7,165 nt of DNA. It comes from JAAEQG01 sp043803085. GTDB lineage: Bacteria > Planctomycetota > Phycisphaerae > UBA1845. The stretch covers positions 1 through 7,165 of the forward strand of contig JAZDKM010000107.1 of assembly GCA_043803085.1 (NCBI GenBank), written 5' to 3'. Positions 1-6,479 of this stretch are shown piece by piece. The notes below the pieces were generated by a model. That model was not told the DNA's origin. It saw only the letters and a program-made list of their open reading frames with translations, and did not search any database. The stretch's first letter is position 1. Each line of letters begins with the position of its first letter. Position numbers and translations under genes: made by a program.

Positions 1-211
1 CTCGGCCAGTGTCCGCGTACTCCAGTGCGTGGCGTTGGCGGGGCGCTGTTGGGTCGTCATTTCGATGATCTTCCGCGCGACCCGCTGACGAGTCCGTGGC
101 TTGCGTCCGCCGCGCGGGGCGTCCTTTTCGATGCCCGCCAAGCCCTGCCGAGCGAAACGGGTCCGCAAGGGTAGCCCCCACGGCTTCACGAATGTTATCG
201 GCAGACCAATT
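1..211 (-). pseudogene. IS630-family transposase remnant, 5'-truncated and frameshifted, runs off left edge
   Basis: The minus strand encodes pieces of the N-terminal helix-turn-helix region of an IS630/Tc1-mariner-type transposase. From 168 down to 1 one open frame gives 56 residues, including RTRFARQGLAGIEKDAPRGG and later NATHWSTRTLAE. The ATHWSTR segment is a hallmark of IS630 transposases, just before the second DNA-binding helix. Upstream, in another frame (211 to 170), NWSADNIREAVG is the preceding helix of the same protein. The two pieces are joined by a frameshift near 169, and about six residues usually found between AVG and RTRF are missing, so a short deletion is likely. The usual first 35-50 residues are absent: the sequence is replaced by palindromic repeats and the end of the membrane-protein gene. 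It is therefore a dead copy unless the frameshift is a sequencing error. The catalytic DDE part would lie left of position 1 and cannot be judged. Confidence 0.75.
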
Positions 212-228
212 GTCCGGACAAGACGAGA

Positions 229-250
229 TATTCGCGAGCGCGGACCCTAC
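229..250 (-). repeat. GTAG-headed palindromic (REP-like) repeat, degenerate copy
   Basis: On the minus strand this reads GTAG, then GGTCCGC, loop GCTC and a decayed second arm (GCGAATA instead of GCGGACC). It shares 18 identical bases (233-250, cgcgagcgcggaccctac) with the perfect copy at 2044-2061. About five of seven stem pairs survive, one of them a wobble. Its GTAG supplies the TAG stop codon of the GT-C-like membrane protein, and its other side touches the transposase remnant. A GTAG tetranucleotide next to an imperfect palindrome is the hallmark of REP elements mobilised by RAYT (TnpA-REP) transposases. Membership of that class is inference. Confidence 0.7.
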
Positions 251-1920
251 AGGGGATGGTTTGCGAGCCCAGACCCTACGGCCAGGGGTTGTCCCGTAAA
301 CGCGCCAGGCACTTGCGGGTCCGGTCGGATGAGAAGCGCGCTATCCTTGCTTAAGATGATCGCGTCTATGCCAAGATTGCCCAGATAGCGAATGCCGGCT
401 TGGGGGTCCTTGCACGCGGCGAAGCCCCTGTAAAACTCCTCACTGGCCTGGAAGGTCCGCACCTCCAGCCGCGGGAGCCAGCCGCCTGCAATGGGCTTTC
501 TGTGTTCGATCTGATGGAGCTTGGGAAACTCCGTCAGATCGAGGACGGCATTCACGTCTTTCGTTTGGCGCAAAGCGGTGCAAAGGGGATCGGCCAGCGT
601 GGGCCATAACGGTTTCCGTGCGGGAAACGGGAACAACAGGAAAGCCTCCAGGCCATAGACTAAGAGCACGAGTGCGACCATCCACGCGCACGAAGCGTAT
701 CCTCGTCTCTCGAGGAAACGAGCGATGTCCGCCAGTCCGAGTGCACCGCCGATTACCAGACTAAAAACCGCGGGCAGGGACCAGCGCCAGTGGTTCGTCA
801 GAAAGGCGAAAACCGGCAGCCGTTGCAGAAGGTAATCCGGCAATGGGAGGGTGACCGCATGGTCGCCCGACCCGAGCGTCGCGTAGGGCCCCAACGACAG
901 AATGAGCAGCGCCGTGCCGGAAATCAGCCAAGGCGCGTACGACCGCCGCCGCTCGCTGACCCACAGGCCCGCTCCGATGGCCCCCAACAGCGTATAGCTC
1001 AGGAAGACCACGAGGAATCCCACGCCGGGCAGTCGCTGCTGCACGCGCGCCGCAGAGGGGGTGACCATCTCGGCGAGGCGGGCGCCGAGGGCAGTATTCA
1101 GCGGTCCGTGGTGAGCAACGAACTCCTGATGGGAGGCCGCATACATGGGGAGCGCCCGGGGGAGTACCGTCAATAACATGGTCACCAGGGCGATGGCGAA
1201 CAAAGTCCAGCCCCGGCGCTGCCGTAGCAGTGAAAGGATGAGACTTATGTGCCAGGGCATGCATGCGGCCACCAAGACAGCCAGGTAGAGGCAGTAGTAA
1301 GGGGAAACGTGAAACGTCAGACCGAAGGCCAGGCCGCAAAGAACAGAATCGCGCGCCTGCAAGGTGTTTTTCGCCCGCCCCAGGGCCAGGAAGACTAGCG
1401 GAAAGACCCAGATGTGCACGAGATAGACCCAGGCATTGAGCACACAACACAACCAATAAGGTGAGGCAGCATAGAGACCACCGGCCGCCCACGCCGCCGT
1501 CCGGTTGCCACAAACCCCATAGGCGAGCCGCCACATCAGCGTGGCGCTCAGGACGAACGACAGCAGAAGCATCAGGTTATACGCGACGGTGAGGCTGGCG
1601 ACCTTCGTGAGTAGGTAAAAAGGAACATTTATGGCAAAGTTGATGTCGGCGAACTGCAGATCGACGGAGTTGGGGTAGTGCAGCATAGCAGTCCGAAAAA
1701 CGGCCAGCCCGGGGGTGTCGAGGGCTTGGGCGAACCACCACTGGACCCACAGGCTGTGCTCAATGTCGATGCCCCAATGGGAGATGACCGCCGAGCCGAA
1801 GTTGAGTACCAAGGGGTAAGTGAAGAGGACGGCGCACAGGCCGTAAAGAAAGACTCCGGCGATGGGCAGAAAAAATGTTCTCCGGGCTTGCAAGGCCGGT
1901 TTCGTGGTTTTGGGTAACAC
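247..1920 (-). CDS. Uncharacterised multi-pass membrane protein, GT-C glycosyltransferase-like
   Basis: A protein of about 557 residues with roughly ten to twelve hydrophobic helices (about 15-38, 94-129 as two, 160-181, 190-220 as two, 238-258, 299-320, 329-344, 379-398 and 409-430) followed by a soluble tail of about 125 residues. The first extracytoplasmic loop carries D52 and E54 in GIDIEHSLWVQWW. Acidic residues in this loop plus a many-helix core are typical of GT-C enzymes that use lipid-phosphate sugar donors. NHWRWSLPAVF near 376 resembles the arginine-containing segment of such proteins. Function and substrate are unknown and no family is assigned. I prefer the GTG at 1918-1920 because GGTGGAG ends 8 nt upstream. 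The same frame can start at TTG 2014-2016 (589 residues), but no Shine-Dalgarno is visible there. The last 11 residues (AVGSGLANHPL) and the TAG stop are encoded by REP-like repeats, so the natural C-terminus may have been replaced. The gene follows metH on the same strand but lies behind a likely terminator. Confidence 0.75.
   Translation of the reverse strand: MLPKTTKPALQARRTFFLPIAGVFLYGLCAVLFTYPLVLNFGSAVISHWGIDIEHSLWVQWWFAQALDTPGLAVFRTAMLHYPNSVDLQFADINFAINVPFYLLTKVASLTVAYNLMLLLSFVLSATLMWRLAYGVCGNRTAAWAAGGLYAASPYWLCCVLNAWVYLVHIWVFPLVFLALGRAKNTLQARDSVLCGLAFGLTFHVSPYYCLYLAVLVAACMPWHISLILSLLRQRRGWTLFAIALVTMLLTVLPRALPMYAASHQEFVAHHGPLNTALGARLAEMVTPSAARVQQRLPGVGFLVVFLSYTLLGAIGAGLWVSERRRSYAPWLISGTALLILSLGPYATLGSGDHAVTLPLPDYLLQRLPVFAFLTNHWRWSLPAVFSLVIGGALGLADIARFLERRGYASCAWMVALVLLVYGLEAFLLFPFPARKPLWPTLADPLCTALRQTKDVNAVLDLTEFPKLHQIEHRKPIAGGWLPRLEVRTFQASEEFYRGFAACKDPQAGIRYLGNLGIDAIILSKDSALLIRPDPQVPGAFTGQPLAVGSGLANHPL
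258..279 (-). repeat. GTAG-headed palindromic (REP-like) repeat, second tandem copy
   Basis: The minus strand reads GTAG, GGTCTGG, loop GCTC, GCAAACC. Six of seven stem positions can pair, counting one G-T wobble. The head and loop are identical to those of the copies at 229-250 and 2040-2061. The two left-hand copies face the same way, with GTAG heads 29 nt apart and 7 nt between repeat units. This copy lies wholly inside the coding sequence of the membrane protein and encodes part of its last residues. Confidence 0.65.
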
Positions 1921-1928
1921 GTTTTGCA

Positions 1929-1935
1929 CTCCACC
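1929..1935 (-). promoter_or_regulatory. Shine-Dalgarno deciding the start of the membrane protein
   Basis: GGTGGAG on the minus strand is followed by 8 nt (TGCAAAAC) and then GTG at 1920-1918. This is the only purine-rich, well-spaced site near the N-terminus of the frame and supports an internal start over the upstream TTG at 2016. Moderate confidence only, since weak or absent Shine-Dalgarno sites occur elsewhere in this window. Confidence 0.45.
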
Positions 1936-2033
1936 GGTGAGATCCTGGTTACCGTCCCGGAGCCACAGAATCACCGACAGTCGGGGTGTCCTCTCGCGCC
2001 CCTCGCTGTTCACCAAACTGCGGCCGGCGCCTG

Positions 2034-2061
2034 AAAAATGGTCCGCGAGCGCGGACCCTAC
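2034..2061 (-). terminator. Perfect REP-like palindrome plus T-run, probable metH terminator
   Basis: Starting 5 nt after the metH stop, the minus strand reads GTAG, then GGTCCGC, loop GCTC and GCGGACC: seven perfect GC-rich base pairs with a four-base loop. An A and five T (2038-2034) follow. A strong stem directly before a T-run is the form of an intrinsic terminator. The same palindrome occurs in decayed form at 229-250 and 258-279, where no T-run follows, so this is a dispersed repeat that happens to sit where it can end metH transcription. If it works, the membrane-protein gene downstream needs its own promoter, and I could not identify a convincing one. Confidence 0.65.
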
Positions 2062-2066
2062 GCTGA

Positions 2067-5000
2067 TCAGCGCACGTTAAAGTACTTCGCCGCGGGATGG
2101 TGGCAAATGAGGGCCGTCGTGGTCTGTTCCGGTTCGAGATGAAACTCTTCGGTGAGGGACACGCCGACGCGCTCGGGCTCCAACAGCGGCCAGAGTTTCA
2201 CCTGGTCCTCCAGGCGCGGGCAGGCCGGGTAGCCGAAGCTGTAGCGGCTGCCCTGGTACTTCTGCTGGAACAGACGCGGAATCTCGCGGGCGTCGTGGTC
2301 GGCGATGCCCAACTCAACGCGGATTTGCTTGTGGATGAACTCCGCCAGCGCCTCGGCCGACTCGACCCCCAGCCCGTGCAGGTGCAAGTAGTCGCGGTAG
2401 CGGTTGGCGGCGAACCATTCGTGGGCCACCTCGGCGACCCGGCGACCCACGGTGACCACGGAGAAGGCCACTACATCCATCTCGCCCTGCTCCACGCTGC
2501 GGAAGAAATCGGAGATGCACCAGTAGGGATCCTTGTATTGCCGGGGAAACTCGAAGCGGGCGCGTTGCCGGGTCTGGTCTTGGGGGTCGTAGACGATCAG
2601 GGCGTTCCCGTCGGCCTGGGCCGGCCAGTAGCCGTAAACGGTCTGCGGGCAGATGATGTCGTCGGCCTCGCACTTACGCACGAGTTCGCGGAAGATCGGC
2701 CGGACCTCGGTCTCGATGAAGCGGTCGAATTCCTCGCGCGCGCGCGTTCCACGGTGATATTGCCACTGGATGTTGAACAGCATCTTCTCGTTGAGGTAGG
2801 GGATGATGGCGCTCAAGGGGACGCGTTCGATGACCCGGCTGCTCCAGAACGGCGGCTTGGGTATTGGCACGTCGCGGGCCACGGTGGAGTGCGCCGCCGT
2901 GGGCCATGCTGCAGGCGGTCTGAGCCTCGGCGGTGCCGCAGGCATCGGGGGCGGAACCGCAAGCTCACCCGCCCTAATGCGATCCATCAGGTGCAGTCCC
3001 TCGAACGCGTCCTTGGCATAGAACAACGGGCCGGGGTACTCCGGGCGCAAGTCCTGCTCGACATATTTTCGGGTCAAGGCCGCTCCGCCCAGGATGACGG
3101 TAGGCGTGAGGTTCCGCTCCTTGAGCACGGCCAGGTTCTCGCGCATGACCAGCGTGGACTTGACTAGCAGCCCGGACATGCCGATGGCGTCGGCTTGGTG
3201 TTCCCGCCAGGCGTCGATGATGGCGCTGATGGGCTGCTTAATACCCAGGTTGATCACCTTGTAGCCGTTATTGGTCAGGATGATGTCCACCAGGTTTTTA
3301 CCGATGTCGTGCACGTCGCCGCGCACGGTGGCGAGAACCACGACGCCCTTGTGGGTGCCTTCCGTTTTCTCCATCAAGGGTTCGAGGTAGGCCACGGCCG
3401 CCTTCATGGTCTGGGCCGATTGCAGGACGAAGGGCAACTGCATCTGCCCCGCCGCGAACAGGTCACCCACGGTCTTCATGCCGTCCAGGAGCAGGTCGTT
3501 GATGATCTCGAGCGGCTGGTAGGTGGTGAGCGCGGCGTCCAGGTCCTCTTCCAGTCCGTTCCGGTCGCCATTGATGATCCGCTGTTTGAGGCGGTCTTCG
3601 ACGGGCAGGTTCGCGGTCGTCTTCCTGGCTGCCATGTCCTCTTCCTCGCCGAAACACTGGATGAACGCGCGCAGCGGGTCGTATCCGTCCCGGCGGTGGT
3701 CGTAGATCAGGTCGAGGGCGGCGTTCCAGCGGTCGGTGCTGATCTTGTTCCGGGGGAGAATCCCGCTGGCGTGGACGATGGCGCTAGTCAGGCCGCGCTG
3801 GACGACCTCGTGCAGAAACACCGAGTTCAACACGGCCCGCGCCGGCGGCTTGAGTCCGAAGCTGACGTTGGAGATGCCCAGAATCTGCTGGCACTGGGGC
3901 ATCTCCTTGCGGATTTGGGCGACGGCGTCGAGCGTCTCCAGGGCCAGGCGGCGGTCGGCCTCGTTCCCGGTGGTGATGGGGAAGGTCAAGGTGTCGAAAA
4001 AGATGTCATGCGGCCGGATGCCGTACTGATTCACCAGCAGATCATAGATGCGGCGCGCGATTTCGACCTTGCGCCGGGCCGTCTTGGCCATGGCTTCCTG
4101 GGGGTCCTCGTCGATGGTCAGGGCCACCACGGCGGCCCCGTAGCGCTTGAGCATTGGTCCGATGCGCTGGAGGCGCTCCTCGCCATCTTCCAGATTGACG
4201 GAATTGACGATGCACTTGCCGCCGGCCAGCTTCAGCCCCGCCTCGATCACCAGCGGCTCGGTACTGTCGAGCATCAGCGGCGCGGTGATGTCCTGGGCGT
4301 AGCGGGCGATGACGTTTTCCATATCCGGCACGCCGTGACGGCCGACGTAGTCCACGCAGACATCGAGCACGTGGGCGCCCTCGGCCACCTGCTCGCGCCC
4401 GACGGCCACGAGCTCGTCGGTGTTCCCCTCCAGCAGTAGCCGCTTGAACCTACGGGAGCCGTTGGTGTTGCTCCGCTCGCCGACGATGAGGACGCTGTAG
4501 TCCTGCCGCAGGCTGACGGACTGATAGAGACTGCTGACCGCGGGCTCGCTCTGGACCCGGCGAGCCTTGGGGACGCGGTGACCCATGGCCTTGACCACTG
4601 CCGCCAGATGGGCCGGCGTCGTACCGCAGCAACCGCCGACCAGGTTGACCCCGTCCACCTCGACGAACTCGACCAGCCAACGGGCCAGTTCCGCCGGGGT
4701 AAGGGCGTAGTGTGCGCGACCGTCCACGAGTTGCGGCAGCCCGGCGTTGGGCATGACCGAGAGGAGCCGGTTGCAGGTCTTGCTCAGCACGCGGACGTGC
4801 TCGCTCATCTCCGCGGGGCCGGTGGCGCAGTTCATGCCCATGACCTGAATCTGGTCATAGCCTTCGAGGGCGGTGATGGCGGCGGCCATTTCCGTTCCGA
4901 CCAGCATGGTGCCGGTCGTCTCCAGGGTCACCTGGCAGATGATGGGGAGCTCGCGGCCCAGTTCGCGCATCGCGTCGGTGCAGGCCACGACCGCGGCCTT

Positions 5001-5498
5001 GGTTTGCAGAATGTCCTGGCAGGTCTCGATGATGAAAGCATCGACGCCGCCCTCGATCAGCCCGCGAGCCTGCGCGCAGTAGCTGTCCACCAGGGTATCC
5101 CAGTTGGTCTGGCGGAGGGAGGGCAGCTTGGTGCCCGGCCCGATCGACCCGAGGACGAACCGCGGCTTCTCGGCCGTGTGGAATTCCCGGCAGGCGGCGC
5201 GGGCGATCTCGGCCGCCTGGCGGTTGATCTCGCGGGTCTTGGCCACCAAACCGAATTCCCCGAATACCAGCTTGTTGGCCCCGAAGGTATCGGTCTCGAC
5301 CGCGTCACACCCGACGGCCAGGAAAGACCGGTGAATGTCGGTGATCACGTCCGGCCGAGTGAGCACCAGGATTTCGGTGCAGTTTTCCAGGTGGTTGAAA
5401 TCTACCAGCGGCAGTTCACACGCGTGGATGTTGGTGCCCATGGCTCCGTCGCACACGAGCACGCGCTGCGTCAGAGTGTCCAGAAACGCCGACCGCAT
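2067..5498 (-). CDS. metH: Cobalamin-dependent methionine synthase
   Basis: Transfers the methyl group of 5-methyltetrahydrofolate to homocysteine via methylcobalamin, giving methionine and tetrahydrofolate in the cytoplasm. The 1143 residues show the full order of domains. The homocysteine-binding barrel (about 5-305) has zinc ligands C224 (GMNC) and C290/C291 (GGCCGTTP). The pterin-binding barrel (about 335-600) contains GERSNTNGSRRF near 340. A helical cap (about 630-714) precedes the cobalamin domain (about 716-841), which has D728-x-H730-x-x-G733 (H730 the cobalt ligand) and S775. A Pro/Ala-rich linker (about 845-885) leads to the AdoMet-binding reactivation domain (about 889-1141), with R1085 and Y1090 in RYSFGYPACP. 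It is slightly shorter than E. coli MetH (1227). The frame is open up to 5591, but ATG 5496-5498 is chosen because homology begins there (MRSAFLDTLTQRVLVCDGAMGTN), a purine-rich GGGAAG/GAAGGG stretch precedes it, and the predicted transcription start lies between 5591 and this ATG. All key residues are present, so the enzyme should be functional. Confidence 0.97.
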   Translation of the reverse strand: MRSAFLDTLTQRVLVCDGAMGTNIHACELPLVDFNHLENCTEILVLTRPDVITDIHRSFLAVGCDAVETDTFGANKLVFGEFGLVAKTREINRQAAEIARAACREFHTAEKPRFVLGSIGPGTKLPSLRQTNWDTLVDSYCAQARGLIEGGVDAFIIETCQDILQTKAAVVACTDAMRELGRELPIICQVTLETTGTMLVGTEMAAAITALEGYDQIQVMGMNCATGPAEMSEHVRVLSKTCNRLLSVMPNAGLPQLVDGRAHYALTPAELARWLVEFVEVDGVNLVGGCCGTTPAHLAAVVKAMGHRVPKARRVQSEPAVSSLYQSVSLRQDYSVLIVGERSNTNGSRRFKRLLLEGNTDELVAVGREQVAEGAHVLDVCVDYVGRHGVPDMENVIARYAQDITAPLMLDSTEPLVIEAGLKLAGGKCIVNSVNLEDGEERLQRIGPMLKRYGAAVVALTIDEDPQEAMAKTARRKVEIARRIYDLLVNQYGIRPHDIFFDTLTFPITTGNEADRRLALETLDAVAQIRKEMPQCQQILGISNVSFGLKPPARAVLNSVFLHEVVQRGLTSAIVHASGILPRNKISTDRWNAALDLIYDHRRDGYDPLRAFIQCFGEEEDMAARKTTANLPVEDRLKQRIINGDRNGLEEDLDAALTTYQPLEIINDLLLDGMKTVGDLFAAGQMQLPFVLQSAQTMKAAVAYLEPLMEKTEGTHKGVVVLATVRGDVHDIGKNLVDIILTNNGYKVINLGIKQPISAIIDAWREHQADAIGMSGLLVKSTLVMRENLAVLKERNLTPTVILGGAALTRKYVEQDLRPEYPGPLFYAKDAFEGLHLMDRIRAGELAVPPPMPAAPPRLRPPAAWPTAAHSTVARDVPIPKPPFWSSRVIERVPLSAIIPYLNEKMLFNIQWQYHRGTRAREEFDRFIETEVRPIFRELVRKCEADDIICPQTVYGYWPAQADGNALIVYDPQDQTRQRARFEFPRQYKDPYWCISDFFRSVEQGEMDVVAFSVVTVGRRVAEVAHEWFAANRYRDYLHLHGLGVESAEALAEFIHKQIRVELGIADHDAREIPRLFQQKYQGSRYSFGYPACPRLEDQVKLWPLLEPERVGVSLTEEFHLEPEQTTTALICHHPAAKYFNVR

Positions 5499-5543
5499 CT
5501 TCCCGAAACCCTTCGCACGTTCCCGATCAGGGTAGGGTGCGGG

Positions 5544-5572
5544 AGTATACGCGCGCCATCGAGCGCCGGCAA
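5544..5572 (-). promoter_or_regulatory. Predicted sigma70-type promoter of metH
   Basis: The minus strand has TTGCCG (5572-5567, four of six consensus bases), a 17-nt spacer and TATACT (5549-5544, five of six). Transcription would start near 5537, leaving a leader of about 39 nt before the metH ATG. So short a leader leaves no room for a cobalamin riboswitch, and it excludes the upstream start at 5591. Prediction by eye only. Confidence 0.5.
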
Positions 5573-5580
5573 CGCCTCCG

Positions 5581-5606
5581 AGCCGCGACATTCATGTCGC
5601 GCGGCT
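5581..5606. repeat. Intergenic hairpin between the TIR operon and metH
   Basis: AGCCGC pairs with GCGGCT and the inner GACA with TGTC around a four-base loop, with a two-base GC bulge in one arm: ten base pairs in all. It lies between the second TIR gene's stop (5634) and the metH -35 box. No T-run follows on either strand, so it is not a classical intrinsic terminator. It may be an mRNA 3'-end stabiliser, a factor-dependent stop or another dispersed palindrome. A run of eight G on the minus strand (5624-5617) lies between it and the TIR stop. Confidence 0.5.
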
Positions 5607-5633
5607 GGGTGGCATGCCCCCCCCAACCGTTCA

Positions 5634-6074
5634 TCATGGGTTATCGTGGTAAGCTAATCCCCAAACCCGGAGCAACTCCCGACAAGCGGCTTCATACCGT
5701 CCTCGTCCCACAAAATTGACCATCTGGAATGCCCGGAGAGTCCAGGAGAGCTTCGCCGGATCACATTTGCGGTAGAGCACCGGCACGATGTGGGCCTCGT
5801 ATCGGGGGTTGTTTAAGACGTAAATCAGCTCGTGCTTGACCCACCGCGAGCTCACCGAAGCTGGGGAGAGGATCACCGCAAACCAGTCACACCGCGCGAG
5901 AGCGCGCCCGATCTCATCATGCCACTGCTGCGCGCCCATCAGGTTCGTCCGGCTGAACCAGACAGGTACCCCGTGCCTGCGGATGTCCTCGGCAAGTCTT
6001 GTGGCGAAGGAGCGATCGCGGCTCGCGTGCGAAAGGAACACCTCCTTCGGCAGGGAACTTGCTCTACGGGCCAT
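5634..6074 (-). CDS. Stand-alone TIR-domain protein, second gene of a tandem pair
   Basis: A 146-residue protein consisting almost wholly of one TIR domain. The first strand is EVFLSHASRDRSFA (11-24). The BB-loop region is VPVWFSRTNLMGAQQW (36-51). SPASVSSRWVKHEL (70-83) carries E82, matching the catalytic glutamate of bacterial and plant TIR NADases. No membrane segment, signal peptide or partner domain is visible. Known bacterial TIR domains cleave NAD+ or make cyclic ADP-ribose-type signals, often in antiphage defence. That activity here is inference from the fold and glutamate. ATG 6072-6074 lies 3 nt after the stop of the preceding TIR gene with no clear Shine-Dalgarno, so translational coupling is likely. 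An alignment to its neighbour without gaps (27 identities in 89 positions) indicates paralogy. The C-terminal helix region (LSWTLRAFQMVNFVGRG) also matches. G+C is visibly lower than in metH. Confidence 0.9.
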   Translation of the reverse strand: MARRASSLPKEVFLSHASRDRSFATRLAEDIRRHGVPVWFSRTNLMGAQQWHDEIGRALARCDWFAVILSPASVSSRWVKHELIYVLNNPRYEAHIVPVLYRKCDPAKLSWTLRAFQMVNFVGRGRYEAACRELLRVWGLAYHDNP

Positions 6075-6077
6075 GCT

Positions 6078-6473
6078 TCAATTACTCTCGATCTCGCGGA
6101 GGTGTTTCAAGAGGCTCTGACTGAGTCGGGTGCGACTCTTACCCACGGAGAGCAGGGGCAGTTTCCGGAGGAACCAGGGCATCTTTCTGGTTGGCCGGAC
6201 TACTACCGGGATCACACGGTCGGCGTATTGCATGGAGCTCAGGGCGTACTGGATTTCCTCACGCACCCCGCGAGACCGGAGAGCTTCAGGCGAGACCAAA
6301 ACGATCATGGCATCGGAGTCTTCCAACGCCTGGCCGTATTTCAACGCCCAGTTCTCGCCAGGCAGGATTTGCTCTTCGGGACGCCAGACCTCGAACCCTT
6401 TCTTGGACAATCGCTGCGAAAGATACTCCGCGAGCTTTTTGTCCTGGGGTGCGTAGCTTATAAAGACCTTCAT
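6078..6473 (-). CDS. Stand-alone TIR-domain protein, first gene of a tandem pair
   Basis: A 131-residue single TIR domain beginning with its first strand, MKVFISYAPQDKKLAEYL. It continues through GFEVWRPEEQILPGENW (26-42) and the strand DAMIVLVSPEAL (54-65), to E73 in RGVREEIQYAL, the counterpart of the catalytic glutamate of TIR NADases. The tryptophan that usually sits four residues before this glutamate is glycine (G69) here, while the sister protein keeps W78. This could signal altered substrate use or a regulatory role. The C-terminal part (RVIPVVVRP, then MPWFLRKL) is typical of bacterial TIR proteins. The ATG at 6471-6473 is the only start ahead of the first strand. No Shine-Dalgarno precedes it, and the predicted transcription start falls on the ATG itself, consistent with a leaderless message. 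It is likely co-transcribed with the TIR gene 3 nt downstream. No defence genes flank the pair, so a defence role rests on the domain alone. Confidence 0.9.
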   Translation of the reverse strand: MKVFISYAPQDKKLAEYLSQRLSKKGFEVWRPEEQILPGENWALKYGQALEDSDAMIVLVSPEALRSRGVREEIQYALSSMQYADRVIPVVVRPTRKMPWFLRKLPLLSVGKSRTRLSQSLLKHLREIESN

Positions 6474-6479
6474 AGCAGG

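Noticed and set aside
761..1534. Minus-strand 257-residue frame inside the membrane-protein gene
   Set aside because: Out-of-frame shadow of the GT-C-like protein; composition is Arg/Gly/Pro-rich with no recognisable motif.
5528..5540. Possible fourth repeat copy at cagggtagggtgc
   Set aside because: It shares only a GTAGGGT-like string; there is no GGTCCGC/GCGGACC palindrome.
5499..5633. Cobalamin, SAM or SAH riboswitch upstream of metH
   Set aside because: The predicted leader is only about 39 nt, and I see no B12-box-like sequence or suitable multi-stem structure in the 135-nt gap.
2097..5657. Long plus-strand open frames opposite metH (2097-3167, 3195-4439, 4578-5657)
   Set aside because: Antisense shadows of a high-GC gene; the translations are low-complexity (V/G/D/H/Q-rich) with no domain, while the minus strand encodes a complete MetH.
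5634..6473. Thoeris or another named TIR defence system
   Set aside because: No ThsA-like SIR2/SLOG, STING, SAVED, NLR or pore-forming effector gene is visible in the window; only two bare TIR domains are present.
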